Source of the DNA: Eubacterium sp.
GTDB taxonomy: Bacteria; Bacillota; Clostridia; Lachnospirales; Lachnospiraceae
Length of the DNA stretch: 64,000 bases
Direction: 5' to 3'
Assembly: GCA_017433295.1 (NCBI GenBank)
Contig: JAFRHL010000026.1
Coordinates: 1-64,000 of the forward strand
Shown: in pieces, positions 43,857 to 51,053 of the stretch
Numbering within the stretch: position 1 is the first letter of the stretch
How the letters are laid out: the number at the start of each line of letters is the position of its first letter
Made by a program: the position numbers and the translations under genes
The notes under the pieces: generated by a model
What the model was told of the DNA's origin: nothing
Database searches by the model: none
Seen by the model: only the letters and a program-made list of their open reading frames with translations

Positions 43857-44921
43857 TTATACTGAGATAAGATGGTAGGCCGCCGCCTTCAGCATACGAT
43901 TCATGATCGCGTCTCCCAGGCCTTCTCCGAAAAAGCTCTCTGAAAAGATATAATCAGCCTTCATGGCATCACAATCTCTTAACACTCCATAAAGGGAGGC
44001 GGCAATGGAGTTCGGGTCAGATCTGCTCCCCATACTTTTTATCAGGTCTGCCCGGCAGCCATGATAGGCCTCTATGGTCTCATCCGTTGCCAGTACCGCT
44101 GCCCTGTATCCCTCGGCGGTCTTTCGGGAGACGAGGTCGCGGATCTTGCTGATAACCCGGTCCTTTTCTCCCTCCACCAGGATCATCTGGCCTCTGGGGG
44201 CATAATGCCGGTACTTCATGCCGGGGGCCTTTGCCACAACATTCTCAGGCTTCTTCCGGCCTGAGATGGCAGGGTCTGACAGCACGGTCCCGGCAACCTC
44301 GGAAAGCTCTTTTAAAGAAATATAGCCGGGCCGCAAAATGACCGGCGTACCGGCCGACATATCTATAATCGTTGATTCAATTCCGATCCCCACCGGCCCT
44401 CCATCCAGGATCATCGGGATCCTTCCCTTCATATCTTCATACACATGCCGGGCTGTTGTTGGGCTCGGCCTGCCGGATATGTTGGCACTGGGCGCCGCGA
44501 TCACGGTACCGCTTTCCCGGATCAGGGCGGCTGCCACAGGATGAGAGGGCATTCTTATGGCAACGGTATCCAGTCCCCCGGTGGTGCCGTCCGGAACAAT
44601 ACTCTTTTTCTTTAATATAATAGTAAGGGGCCCCGGCCAGAAACGCTCCATGATCTTTACAGCTGCGTCCGGCACTTCCCCGGCAATCAGATTCACCTGA
44701 GAAAGGTCCCAGATATGGGCAATGAGGGGATTATCGGAAGGTCTTCCCTTGGCAGCATATATCTTGGCCGCAGCCTCCTCATTAAGGGCATCTGCTCCCA
44801 GCCCGTAAACCGTCTCCGTGGGAAAAGCCACCAGCCGGCCCTCACGGATCAGCGCTGCCGCCTCCTTTACCTGTGATGAAAGATCTCCGGCAGCCTGTAT
44901 CTTTACCAGTTTTGTATTCAA
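43857..44921 (-). CDS. sua5: L-threonylcarbamoyladenylate synthase (Sua5 type)
   Basis: This 354-residue enzyme makes threonylcarbamoyl-AMP from threonine, bicarbonate and ATP for the t6A37 tRNA modification. The YrdC domain shows VAFPTETVYGLGADA and the AAPSANISGRPSPT motif. A C-terminal Sua5 extension (from about residue 235, QMILVEGEKDRVISKIRDL) distinguishes it from short TsaC. The start ATG 44921 is preceded by GAGGTG. It is the first gene of the unit that runs through the atp operon. Confidence 0.95.
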   Translation of the reverse strand: MNTKLVKIQAAGDLSSQVKEAAALIREGRLVAFPTETVYGLGADALNEEAAAKIYAAKGRPSDNPLIAHIWDLSQVNLIAGEVPDAAVKIMERFWPGPLTIILKKKSIVPDGTTGGLDTVAIRMPSHPVAAALIRESGTVIAAPSANISGRPSPTTARHVYEDMKGRIPMILDGGPVGIGIESTIIDMSAGTPVILRPGYISLKELSEVAGTVLSDPAISGRKKPENVVAKAPGMKYRHYAPRGQMILVEGEKDRVISKIRDLVSRKTAEGYRAAVLATDETIEAYHGCRADLIKSMGSRSDPNSIAASLYGVLRDCDAMKADYIFSESFFGEGLGDAIMNRMLKAAAYHLISV

Positions 44922-44963
44922 TTATGAACACCTCGATTTAGAATTTCGATAACAAACATTCGT

Positions 44964-44990
44964 ATAAAAGGATAACACGAATCATACATA
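44964..44990 (+). promoter_or_regulatory. Sigma-E-type promoter of the cwlD-like gene
   Basis: ATA (44964-44966), 16 bp, CATACATA (44983-44990), close to the mother-cell sigma-E pattern ATA-N16-CATACAnT. It overlaps the divergent promoter of sua5. Confidence 0.5.
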
Positions 44991-44997
44991 AAGTCAA
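44969..44997 (-). promoter_or_regulatory. Sigma-A promoter of sua5-atp unit
   Basis: On the minus strand TTGACT (44992-44997), 17 bp, TATCCT (44969-44974), about 48 bases before the sua5 start. Confidence 0.5.
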
Positions 44998-45077
44998 AAA
45001 TGAAATCCCGCCTGCGACTTCTTTTTGAAAGGAGAAACGCATAAAATAGTTTTAAGAGTAAAAAAGGAGTTTCTCAT

Positions 45078-45773
45078 ATGAAAATTACTCTGAAATCCCG
45101 AGCTGTCTTTCTGGCTTTTGTGATGCCGGCCGCTGCTTTACTGGCAGCTTTGGGGACCCGGTTCTTCCTCAGCCAGGATACGATAAGCCCTGCCCATAAT
45201 TATACCGTAGTACTGGATGCAGGGCACGGCGGGGATGATCCCGGAAAAGTGAGCAGCTCGGGTATCCTTGAAAAGGATATCAACCTGCAGATCACCCTGA
45301 AATGTAAAACTGTACTGGAGCAAAATGGTATCACTGTTCTCCTTACAAGAAACTCCGACAAAAGCCTTGACGGTTCCGGGTCTGTAAATAAAAAGGCTGC
45401 TGATCTGAAAAACAGAAAAACCATCATAATGGAAAACAAACCGGACTGTGCCGTCAGTATACACCAGAACAGCTATCCGGATATCAGTCAGTCCGGTTCC
45501 CAGGTATTCTACCAGACCGGAAATGATAAGAGCCGGCTTCTGGCAAATTATATACAAAATCAGATCCGAACGGTTACTTCGAAGGATAACCGGAGAGAAA
45601 TCAAACCCAATTCAGATTACTATCTGCTGAGAGATAATCCGGTTCCCACCGTTATAGCAGAAGTCTGTTTTCTCTCCAATCCTTCGGAGGCAGAGCTGAT
45701 TACGGAAGAATACATTCAGGACAAGGCGGCCTTTGCAATTGCAATGGGGATCATGCAGTACCTCCTGGCCTGA
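45078..45773 (+). CDS. cwlD: N-acetylmuramoyl-L-alanine amidase, CwlD-like
   Basis: This 231-residue Amidase_3 zinc enzyme cleaves peptide side chains from muramic acid. The N-terminal membrane segment (about 8-32) works as an uncleaved signal. Zinc and catalytic residues fall in LDAGHGG (His), LEKDINL (Glu), VSIHQNS (His) and AEVCFLSNP (Glu), a complete set. The size and lack of wall-binding repeats fit CwlD, which makes muramic-delta-lactam in spore cortex. The start ATG 45078 follows AAGGAG. A sigma-E-like promoter upstream agrees with a mother-cell role. Confidence 0.85.
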   Translation: MKITLKSRAVFLAFVMPAAALLAALGTRFFLSQDTISPAHNYTVVLDAGHGGDDPGKVSSSGILEKDINLQITLKCKTVLEQNGITVLLTRNSDKSLDGSGSVNKKAADLKNRKTIIMENKPDCAVSIHQNSYPDISQSGSQVFYQTGNDKSRLLANYIQNQIRTVTSKDNRREIKPNSDYYLLRDNPVPTVIAEVCFLSNPSEAELITEEYIQDKAAFAIAMGIMQYLLA

Positions 45774-45898
45774 TATACCTGCCGGTGGTCTGTCCCGGTA
45801 TTATTATATCTGCCTCATGCTCATATTATCATATATGTATATTATTTACAATATCATTATTTTTTGCTAATTTCATCAAATTTTATGAATTTCAGGGA

Positions 45899-45927
45899 TT
45901 GACAGCACCCTGAATAAAGATTATACT
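45899..45927 (+). promoter_or_regulatory. Strong sigma-A promoter of mecA
   Basis: TTGACA (45899-45904), 17 bp, TATACT (45922-45927): a perfect -35, near-perfect -10 and ideal spacing. Transcription should begin about 45933. Confidence 0.85.
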
Positions 45928-45930
45928 CAT

Positions 45931-46044
45931 AAGGAACTGACATATTGCCCGCTGCAGACCGGGAGAGATCCGGACCTGCAAAAGTTCAGCGACGCAGGTT
46001 CGCTGTGATATTATATGGACTTTTAATGAGAAAGTAGGAACTTT
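45931..46044 (+). ncRNA. Structured mecA leader RNA, possible switch
   Basis: Hairpin 1 (45953-45980) pairs TGCAG with CTGCA and CCGG with CCGG. Hairpin 2 (45987-46005) pairs CAGCGA with TCGCTG around the loop CGCAGGT. That loop's GCAGGT (45994-45999) is complementary to ACCTGC (45974-45979) in hairpin 1. AAAGTTC (45981-45987) can pair either with GAACT at the 5' end (45934-45938) or with GAACTTT directly before the start codon (46038-46044). I match it to no known riboswitch class. Confidence 0.6.
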
Positions 46045-46872
46045 ATGAAGTTAGAACGTTTAAATGAGAACCAGATCCGGTGCACTTTAAGTAAAACAGA
46101 TCTTGAACAGAGACAGCTGCGGCTTTCCGAGCTGGCTTACGGATCTGTCAAGGCCCGGGAGCTGTTTCAGGATATGATAAAGCAGGCTTCTGAAGAATTA
46201 GGCTTCGAAGCAGAGAATATTCCTTTAATGATAGAGGCGATCCCCATCTCCGGTGACTGCCTGATCCTTGTTGTCACGAAAGTAGAGGATCCGGAAGAAC
46301 TGGACAGCAGATTCTCTCATCTTTCTAAGCTGTCTGATTTTCTTGACGGGGACGAATATATCTCACCATTTTATGACGACGAGGATGATTTTGACGCAGC
46401 CGTCGAAGGAGACCTGCCTTTTTCTTCGTCCTCCGACGAGGAGGATGAGTCCGAAGGACCGGATCCCCTGAGCCTTATCGCCCCCTTTGCCAGGGCCATA
46501 GCCGAGGCAAAAAAGCAGGCTGCAAAGAAACAGGCCGGAAAAGAAGGCGCCGGAAAAGAAGAAGCGGAATCCGGCAATCAGACCCGGCTCTTCCTCTTCC
46601 GGGATCTTGACCAGATCATTACCTTAAGCTCTTTCCTGGCTCCCTTTTACACGGGAGACAGTATCTTATACAAGGATGAAGAGCTGTCCCATTATTACCT
46701 GTTTTTAAAGCGCAGGGACTCAGAACCGGAGGCATTCAGGAGAGCCTGTATGCTCGCTTCCGATTATGGCATGAGGAGTCCTGTTTCCTATGCTTCTTTG
46801 GCCTATTGCAGGGAACACTGCCGGCTTCTTTTTAAAGAAGATGCCATACAGATTCTCAACCATCTGAATTAA
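46045..46872 (+). CDS. mecA: Adaptor protein MecA
   Basis: This 275-residue ClpC adaptor targets substrates for ClpCP degradation. The N-terminal substrate-binding domain (residues 1-90, MKLERLNENQIRCTLSKTDL) and the C-terminal ClpC-binding domain (from about 180, RLFLFRDLDQIITLS) are separated by a linker rich in Asp/Glu/Ser and then Lys/Ala/Glu. The start ATG 46045 has AGGA upstream. A perfect sigma-A promoter and a structured leader precede it, and a strong terminator follows. Substrates in this organism are not predictable from sequence. Confidence 0.9.
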   Translation: MKLERLNENQIRCTLSKTDLEQRQLRLSELAYGSVKARELFQDMIKQASEELGFEAENIPLMIEAIPISGDCLILVVTKVEDPEELDSRFSHLSKLSDFLDGDEYISPFYDDEDDFDAAVEGDLPFSSSSDEEDESEGPDPLSLIAPFARAIAEAKKQAAKKQAGKEGAGKEEAESGNQTRLFLFRDLDQIITLSSFLAPFYTGDSILYKDEELSHYYLFLKRRDSEPEAFRRACMLASDYGMRSPVSYASLAYCREHCRLLFKEDAIQILNHLN

Positions 46873-46935
46873 TATATTTCAACCGTGGGGAAATCGCACA
46901 TTTCTCCCATGACTCTCCGACTGTAAATGCAAACA

Positions 46936-46982
46936 AAAAGGGAGCTGCCTCATTAAATGATCTTAATGGGTCAGCTCCTTTT
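46936..46982. terminator. Bidirectional terminator between mecA and the rib operon
   Basis: AAAAGGGAGCTG...CATTAA pairs with TTAATG...CAGCTCCTTTT in a long stem with a short internal loop and ATGATC at the tip. The A and T runs serve both directions. Confidence 0.88.
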
Positions 46983-46998
46983 CCTTTACTGCCTGTAT

Positions 46999-47205
46999 TT
47001 ATTTTCCTTCCAGGTACTTATTGATCGCCGACAATACCTCGTCCGCATTCATACCATGGACTGCGCATGCCTCCTCCAGACTTTCCATCTGGGAAGCCGG
47101 GCAGCCTACACAGTGCATGCCTGATGCCATGAGAATTGCCGCGATCCCCATATCCTGCTGGAGCATCTCACCAATCAGTGTCTGTTTTGTAACCTGTGCT
47201 GCCAT
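46999..47205 (-). CDS. DUF1858 small protein with CxxC motif
   Basis: This 68-residue cytoplasmic protein matches the DUF1858 (hybrid-cluster-associated disulfide) family: a helical N-terminus (TLIGEMLQQDMGIAAILMASG) and the redox-type motif HCVGCP, followed by SLEEACAVHGMNADEVL. The role is unknown; a thiol redox or metal-binding function is inferred. The start ATG 47205 follows AAAGGAGG. It is 26 bases after ribH, the last gene of the riboflavin operon. Confidence 0.88.
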   Translation of the reverse strand: MAAQVTKQTLIGEMLQQDMGIAAILMASGMHCVGCPASQMESLEEACAVHGMNADEVLSAINKYLEGK

Positions 47206-47231
47206 TATTATTATCCTCCTTTTAATCCTGT

Positions 47232-47702
47232 TTATTTCTCAATTTCTTTGATAAGGTTAATCATCTCGATGGCGCCGAGGGCACAGTCATAGCCCTTATT
47301 ACCTGCTTTTGTACCCGCCCGCTCGATGGCCTGCTCGATATTTTCCGTGGTCAGAATGCCGAACATTACCGGAATATTTGACTTGAGGCTGACCTGGGCA
47401 ACTCCCTTGGAAACCTCATTGCAGACGTAATCATAGTGGGAGGTTGAGCCGCGGATCACGGTGCCCAGAGCGATCACTGCGTCATATTTGCCGGAATCGA
47501 CCATTTTCTGGCAGATCAGCGGGATTTCAAAGCATCCCGGTACCCAGGCTATATCCACATTCTCTTCCTTTACGCCATGGCGAACCAGACCGTCAAGGGC
47601 TCCGCCTAACAGCTTTGACACGATAAACTCATTAAATCTGGCACATACGATGCCGATCTTCTCCTCGCCGCCTACAACTTTTCCTTCAAATACATTTGCC
47701 AT
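47232..47702 (-). CDS. ribH: 6,7-dimethyl-8-ribityllumazine synthase
   Basis: This 156-residue enzyme condenses the diaminouracil with 3,4-dihydroxy-2-butanone 4-phosphate. It shows the substrate loops [19 protein letters not shown] and [14 protein letters not shown] (catalytic His). Start ATG 47702 follows GGAGG. It lies 27 bases after ribBA. Confidence 0.96.
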   Translation of the reverse strand: MANVFEGKVVGGEEKIGIVCARFNEFIVSKLLGGALDGLVRHGVKEENVDIAWVPGCFEIPLICQKMVDSGKYDAVIALGTVIRGSTSHYDYVCNEVSKGVAQVSLKSNIPVMFGILTTENIEQAIERAGTKAGNKGYDCALGAIEMINLIKEIEK

Positions 47703-47729
47703 TATATTATCCTCCTTACATAGTGTTTT

Positions 47730-48938
47730 TTATTCATACCAGGTATAATGTCCCATTTTCTCCTGCTTGGTCTTAAGATAACGGCGGTCATCATCATGGG
47801 CCTCCATGACAATGGGTACACGCTCTACGATCTCGATGCCGTAACCGGAAAGGCCCACGACCTTGGCAGGATTATTGGTCATCAGCCTGAGCTCATGCAC
47901 GCCCATGTCCGCAAGGATCTGGGCGCCGATCCCGTAATCCCGAAGGTCCTCGGGAAATCCCAGGGCAATGTTGGCCTCCACGGTATCCATGCCTCTTTCC
48001 TGTAGGACATAGGCCTTCAGCTTGTTGATAAGCCCGATGCCCCGGCCCTCCTGCCTCATATAGAGCATAAGGCCCCGGCCCTCTTTCTCGATCATGTTCA
48101 TGGCCGCCGCATACTGCTGGCCGCAGTCGCACCGCCTTGATCCCAGGGCATCTCCGGTCAGGCACTCTGAGTGGATCCTGCAGAGCACGGGCTTGCCGTC
48201 AAAGATATCGCCCTTATAGATAGCCACATGGTGTTCACCGTTTAATTTATTGACATAGCCGCGAATGCGGAACTGGCCGTATTTGGTGGGGAAGATGGTA
48301 TCCGCCTCACAGCTTACAAAGCTCTCCGTCTTCCTGCGATACTTGATCATATCCGCTATGGTAATGATCTTTAAGTCATGCTCCCCGGCGAACTCTATCA
48401 GCCTGGGAACTCTGGCAATGGCTCCCTCTTCATCAAGGATCCCGCACCGCACACTCACAGGTTTCAGTCCGGCCATCACCGCCAGGTCCACCGAAGCCTC
48501 GGTAAAGCCGGCCCGTTTCATGACGCCTCCCTGTAAGGCTACTTTAGGGAAAATACTTCCCGGCCTCCTGAAATTAGCCGGAGAGGCACCTGCCATACAG
48601 GCAGACATAATAGTCTTTGACCGGTCTGCCGCCGACACACCCGTGGTGGTTTCAACACTGTCAATGGTGACCGTGGTACTGGAGGGATTCTTCTCCCTGT
48701 TTTCCCAGATCAGCTCCTCCACCCCGATCTTTTTGGCGATTTCCTCGGAGATGGGCATGGTGAGCAGGCCCTTTCCGAAAGTCAGCATAAAGTTGACTGT
48801 CTCCGGAGTGGCATACTCGCCGGCCGCCACCAGGACGCCATCGTTTTCCTCGTCGCCGTCATCCACTATGATCACCATTTTGCCGAGTTTAAATTCTTCA
48901 ATAGCCTCTTCAATGGTATGAAAATGATAATCACCCAT
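47730..48938 (-). CDS. ribBA: RibBA: intact GTP cyclohydrolase II, degenerate DHBP-synthase domain
   Basis: This 402-residue two-domain protein has a C-terminal GTP cyclohydrolase II (from about 205) that looks intact: SECLTGD, SRRCDCG (zinc cysteines), RQEGRGIGL and MTNNPAK. The N-terminal DHBP synthase domain keeps the fold (TGVSAADRS, KIITIADMIKYRR) but not the active site. The acidic loop reads DDGDEENDGV at 26-35 in place of DDEDRENEGD. RPGH is RPGS (Ser128), RxGHTEA is RAGFTEA (Phe145), and the CEI glutamate is Gly166. DHBP synthesis by this protein is therefore doubtful. The start ATG 48938 follows AGGAGG. Confidence 0.92.
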   Translation of the reverse strand: MGDYHFHTIEEAIEEFKLGKMVIIVDDGDEENDGVLVAAGEYATPETVNFMLTFGKGLLTMPISEEIAKKIGVEELIWENREKNPSSTTVTIDSVETTTGVSAADRSKTIMSACMAGASPANFRRPGSIFPKVALQGGVMKRAGFTEASVDLAVMAGLKPVSVRCGILDEEGAIARVPRLIEFAGEHDLKIITIADMIKYRRKTESFVSCEADTIFPTKYGQFRIRGYVNKLNGEHHVAIYKGDIFDGKPVLCRIHSECLTGDALGSRRCDCGQQYAAAMNMIEKEGRGLMLYMRQEGRGIGLINKLKAYVLQERGMDTVEANIALGFPEDLRDYGIGAQILADMGVHELRLMTNNPAKVVGLSGYGIEIVERVPIVMEAHDDDRRYLKTKQEKMGHYTWYE

Positions 48939-48970
48939 ACATTTAGTCCTCCTGTCTGTCTCTATCCGTA

Positions 48971-49624
48971 TTAAAATCCATGTCTGGCCAGAAACTCCAT
49001 AGTAATATTGGAAGAAGCATTCTTCTCTTCCTCTGCCTTATATCCCAGCAGCTTCTCCACGTATTTCCCGATGATATCCGTTTCCAGGTTTACGGTATCC
49101 CCGGCCTTTTTTTCCAGCAATGTGGTATGGGCCCCGGTATGGGGGATCACGGAAACTGCGAAGCTCTTCGAATCCACCTTCGCCACCGTCAGGCTGATGC
49201 CGTCTATGGTGATGGACCCCTTCTCCACGATATACTTTAACACCGATGGTTCTGTGTCAACATGGATCCACACCGCATTGTCATCCTTTTCCATGGAGGT
49301 GATGACCCCGGTGCCGTCCACATGGCCGGCCACAATGTGTCCGCCGAATCTTCCGTTTGCCGGCATGGCTCTTTCAAGGTTTACCCTGCTGCCGGCTTTC
49401 ATGTCGGCAAGATTCGTTCTTTTTAAAGACTCATGCATGATATCCACACTGTAGCTGTGGTCATCAAAGGAAGTTACCGTCAGGCAGACTCCATTCATGG
49501 CAATACTGTCCCCCAGATGGATATCCTCCATGATCTTATCCGCCTGAATGGTGATCACGGCGGATTTCGCCCCCTTACGGATACTTCGGATCACTCCCAC
49601 CTCTTCTATGATTCCTGTAAACAT
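48971..49624 (-). CDS. ribE: Riboflavin synthase alpha subunit
   Basis: This 217-residue enzyme dismutates two lumazines to riboflavin. It begins with the diagnostic MFTGIIEEVG and has two similar barrels (GDSIAMNGVCLTVTSFD, and GSITIDGISLTVAKVD). The C-terminal tail is slightly longer than usual. The start ATG 49624 is 2 bases after ribD with a purine-rich site in the ribD end. The gene is called ribC in some organisms. Confidence 0.96.
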   Translation of the reverse strand: MFTGIIEEVGVIRSIRKGAKSAVITIQADKIMEDIHLGDSIAMNGVCLTVTSFDDHSYSVDIMHESLKRTNLADMKAGSRVNLERAMPANGRFGGHIVAGHVDGTGVITSMEKDDNAVWIHVDTEPSVLKYIVEKGSITIDGISLTVAKVDSKSFAVSVIPHTGAHTTLLEKKAGDTVNLETDIIGKYVEKLLGYKAEEEKNASSNITMEFLARHGF

Positions 49625-49626
49625 TT

Positions 49627-50742
49627 CTATTTCTCCTTAAATGTCAGCATAATATCATCCCCGAAGGTCTGCATTCCTGTCCTCTCAAATCTCCAGGCGT
49701 CCGCGGCCAGAGCCACTCCCTGTCCTTCCACCGGAGTTTTGGCGTCGCAGCCTCCGAAAATCTTTGGAGCCATAAAGCAATAGGCTTTCTGAACGATCCC
49801 CGCCCGCAGGGCGCTTTCATTCAATATACCGCCGCCCTCCAGCAGGATCCCGTCAATCTTCCTCTCTCCCAGCTCCTTCATCAAAAGCTTAAGATCAATG
49901 GATTTATTCTCTCTTCCCTGATCCGCGGGAATGTGCAGGACTTGGACTCCCGCCTCCTTTAACAGGTCCTCTTTATTATGATCAATATCTTCCTCCGGCA
50001 AACAGGCAACGATCAGGGGCTGCTCTTTGGCAGTGGCAACCAGTCTGGAGTTCAAGGGAATCCTCAGATGATTATCACAGATGATCCTTACCGGATCCCT
50101 GCCCCCCTCCAGACGGCAGTTCAGCATGGGATCATCGGCAAGCACCGTGCCGATCCCGGCCATGATCCCTTTATAATGGTTGCGCAGCTTCTGGACATAA
50201 GCCCGGGACTCTTCTCCCGTGACCCATTTGGAATCCCCGGTATAACAGGCGATCTTCCCGTCCATGGTCATGGCATATTTCATGGCCACATAGGGGGTCC
50301 CGGTCTGTATAAAATGAAAAAAGACGTCATTTATGGCATCGCATTCTTCCTTCAGAAAATGCGTGGTCACCCGGATACCCTTCTCCCGGAGCATCTGATA
50401 GCCTCTCCCGGATACCAGGGGATTGGGATCATCCGATCCCACCACCACATGGGCGATTCCTTCCTCGACCAGGGCCAGGGCACAGGGGGGCTGCTTGCCG
50501 TAATGACTGCAGGGCTCCAGGGTCACATAGATCGAAGCTCCTCTGATATCATTCCCCAGGGCTTTGGCATGGGCAATGGCATTACGCTCCGCATGCAGCT
50601 GTCCATAGCACTCATGATATCCCTCCCCCAGGACCCGGCCGTCTTTTACGATCACGGCTCCCACCAGGGGGTTGGGATTGACCCGTCCGCTGCCCTTTTT
50701 TGCCAGTTCTATGGCACGTCTCATATATTTCTCTTCCGGCAT
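49627..50742 (-). CDS. ribD: Bifunctional diaminohydroxyphosphoribosylaminopyrimidine deaminase/reductase
   Basis: This 371-residue enzyme performs the second and third pyrimidine steps of riboflavin synthesis. The N-terminal deaminase shows the zinc motifs HAERNAIAHA and EPCSHYGKQPPC. The C-terminal reductase begins about residue 145 (MKYAMTMDGKIA, DGILLEGGG). I set the start at ATG 50742 with AAGGTGAT upstream; an earlier ATG at 50763 lacks a site. It is the first gene of ribD-E-BA-H under the FMN riboswitch. Confidence 0.96.
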   Translation of the reverse strand: MPEEKYMRRAIELAKKGSGRVNPNPLVGAVIVKDGRVLGEGYHECYGQLHAERNAIAHAKALGNDIRGASIYVTLEPCSHYGKQPPCALALVEEGIAHVVVGSDDPNPLVSGRGYQMLREKGIRVTTHFLKEECDAINDVFFHFIQTGTPYVAMKYAMTMDGKIACYTGDSKWVTGEESRAYVQKLRNHYKGIMAGIGTVLADDPMLNCRLEGGRDPVRIICDNHLRIPLNSRLVATAKEQPLIVACLPEEDIDHNKEDLLKEAGVQVLHIPADQGRENKSIDLKLLMKELGERKIDGILLEGGGILNESALRAGIVQKAYCFMAPKIFGGCDAKTPVEGQGVALAADAWRFERTGMQTFGDDIMLTFKEK

Positions 50743-50783
50743 AATATCACCTTCTCCGATCATCGATCCGGATTTATATCAAC

Positions 50784-50821
50784 AAAAAGCCCTGAGATCT
50801 ATACGGAATAAATCTCAGGGC
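50784..50821 (-). terminator. Intrinsic terminator of the FMN riboswitch expression platform
   Basis: On the minus strand GCCCTGAGAT pairs with ATCTCAGGGC and T5 follows. It lies between the aptamer and ribD, so ligand binding would favour premature termination. Confidence 0.9.
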
Positions 50822-50858
50822 GCACGTACTAAATCAACATACAACAAAATGGTTCTCC

Positions 50859-50985
50859 ATCTTCTCCCATCCAGACTATACTGTCGGCTCCGGAATCACA
50901 CCGGATCATGCCTTGCGGCTCGCGGGCTTATATAAATGTGCTTTATAAATACCGCCGGTCGGGAATCTCACCCTGCCCTGAAGAT
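50859..50985 (-). promoter_or_regulatory. FMN riboswitch (RFN element)
   Basis: The closing stem pairs ATCTTC (50980-50985) with GAAGAT (50859-50864). Conserved internal blocks on the minus strand include GGGCAGGGTGAGATTCCCGA, CCGGCGGT, GCCCGCGAGC, GTGATTCCGGAGCCGACAG and TATAGTCTGGATGGGAGAAG. This is the complete six-stem aptamer pattern that represses rib operons in response to FMN. Confidence 0.97.
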
Positions 50986-51006
50986 AAGTATCTGGTTCGG
51001 TTAATC

Positions 51007-51035
51007 ATTATAACGCATTATGAACCTTTATACAA
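51007..51035 (-). promoter_or_regulatory. Sigma-A promoter of the rib operon
   Basis: On the minus strand TTGTAT (51030-51035), 17 bp, TATAAT (51007-51012), placing the transcript start just before the FMN aptamer. Confidence 0.75.
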
Positions 51036-51053
51036 GGATTTTTTTCTTTCCGC

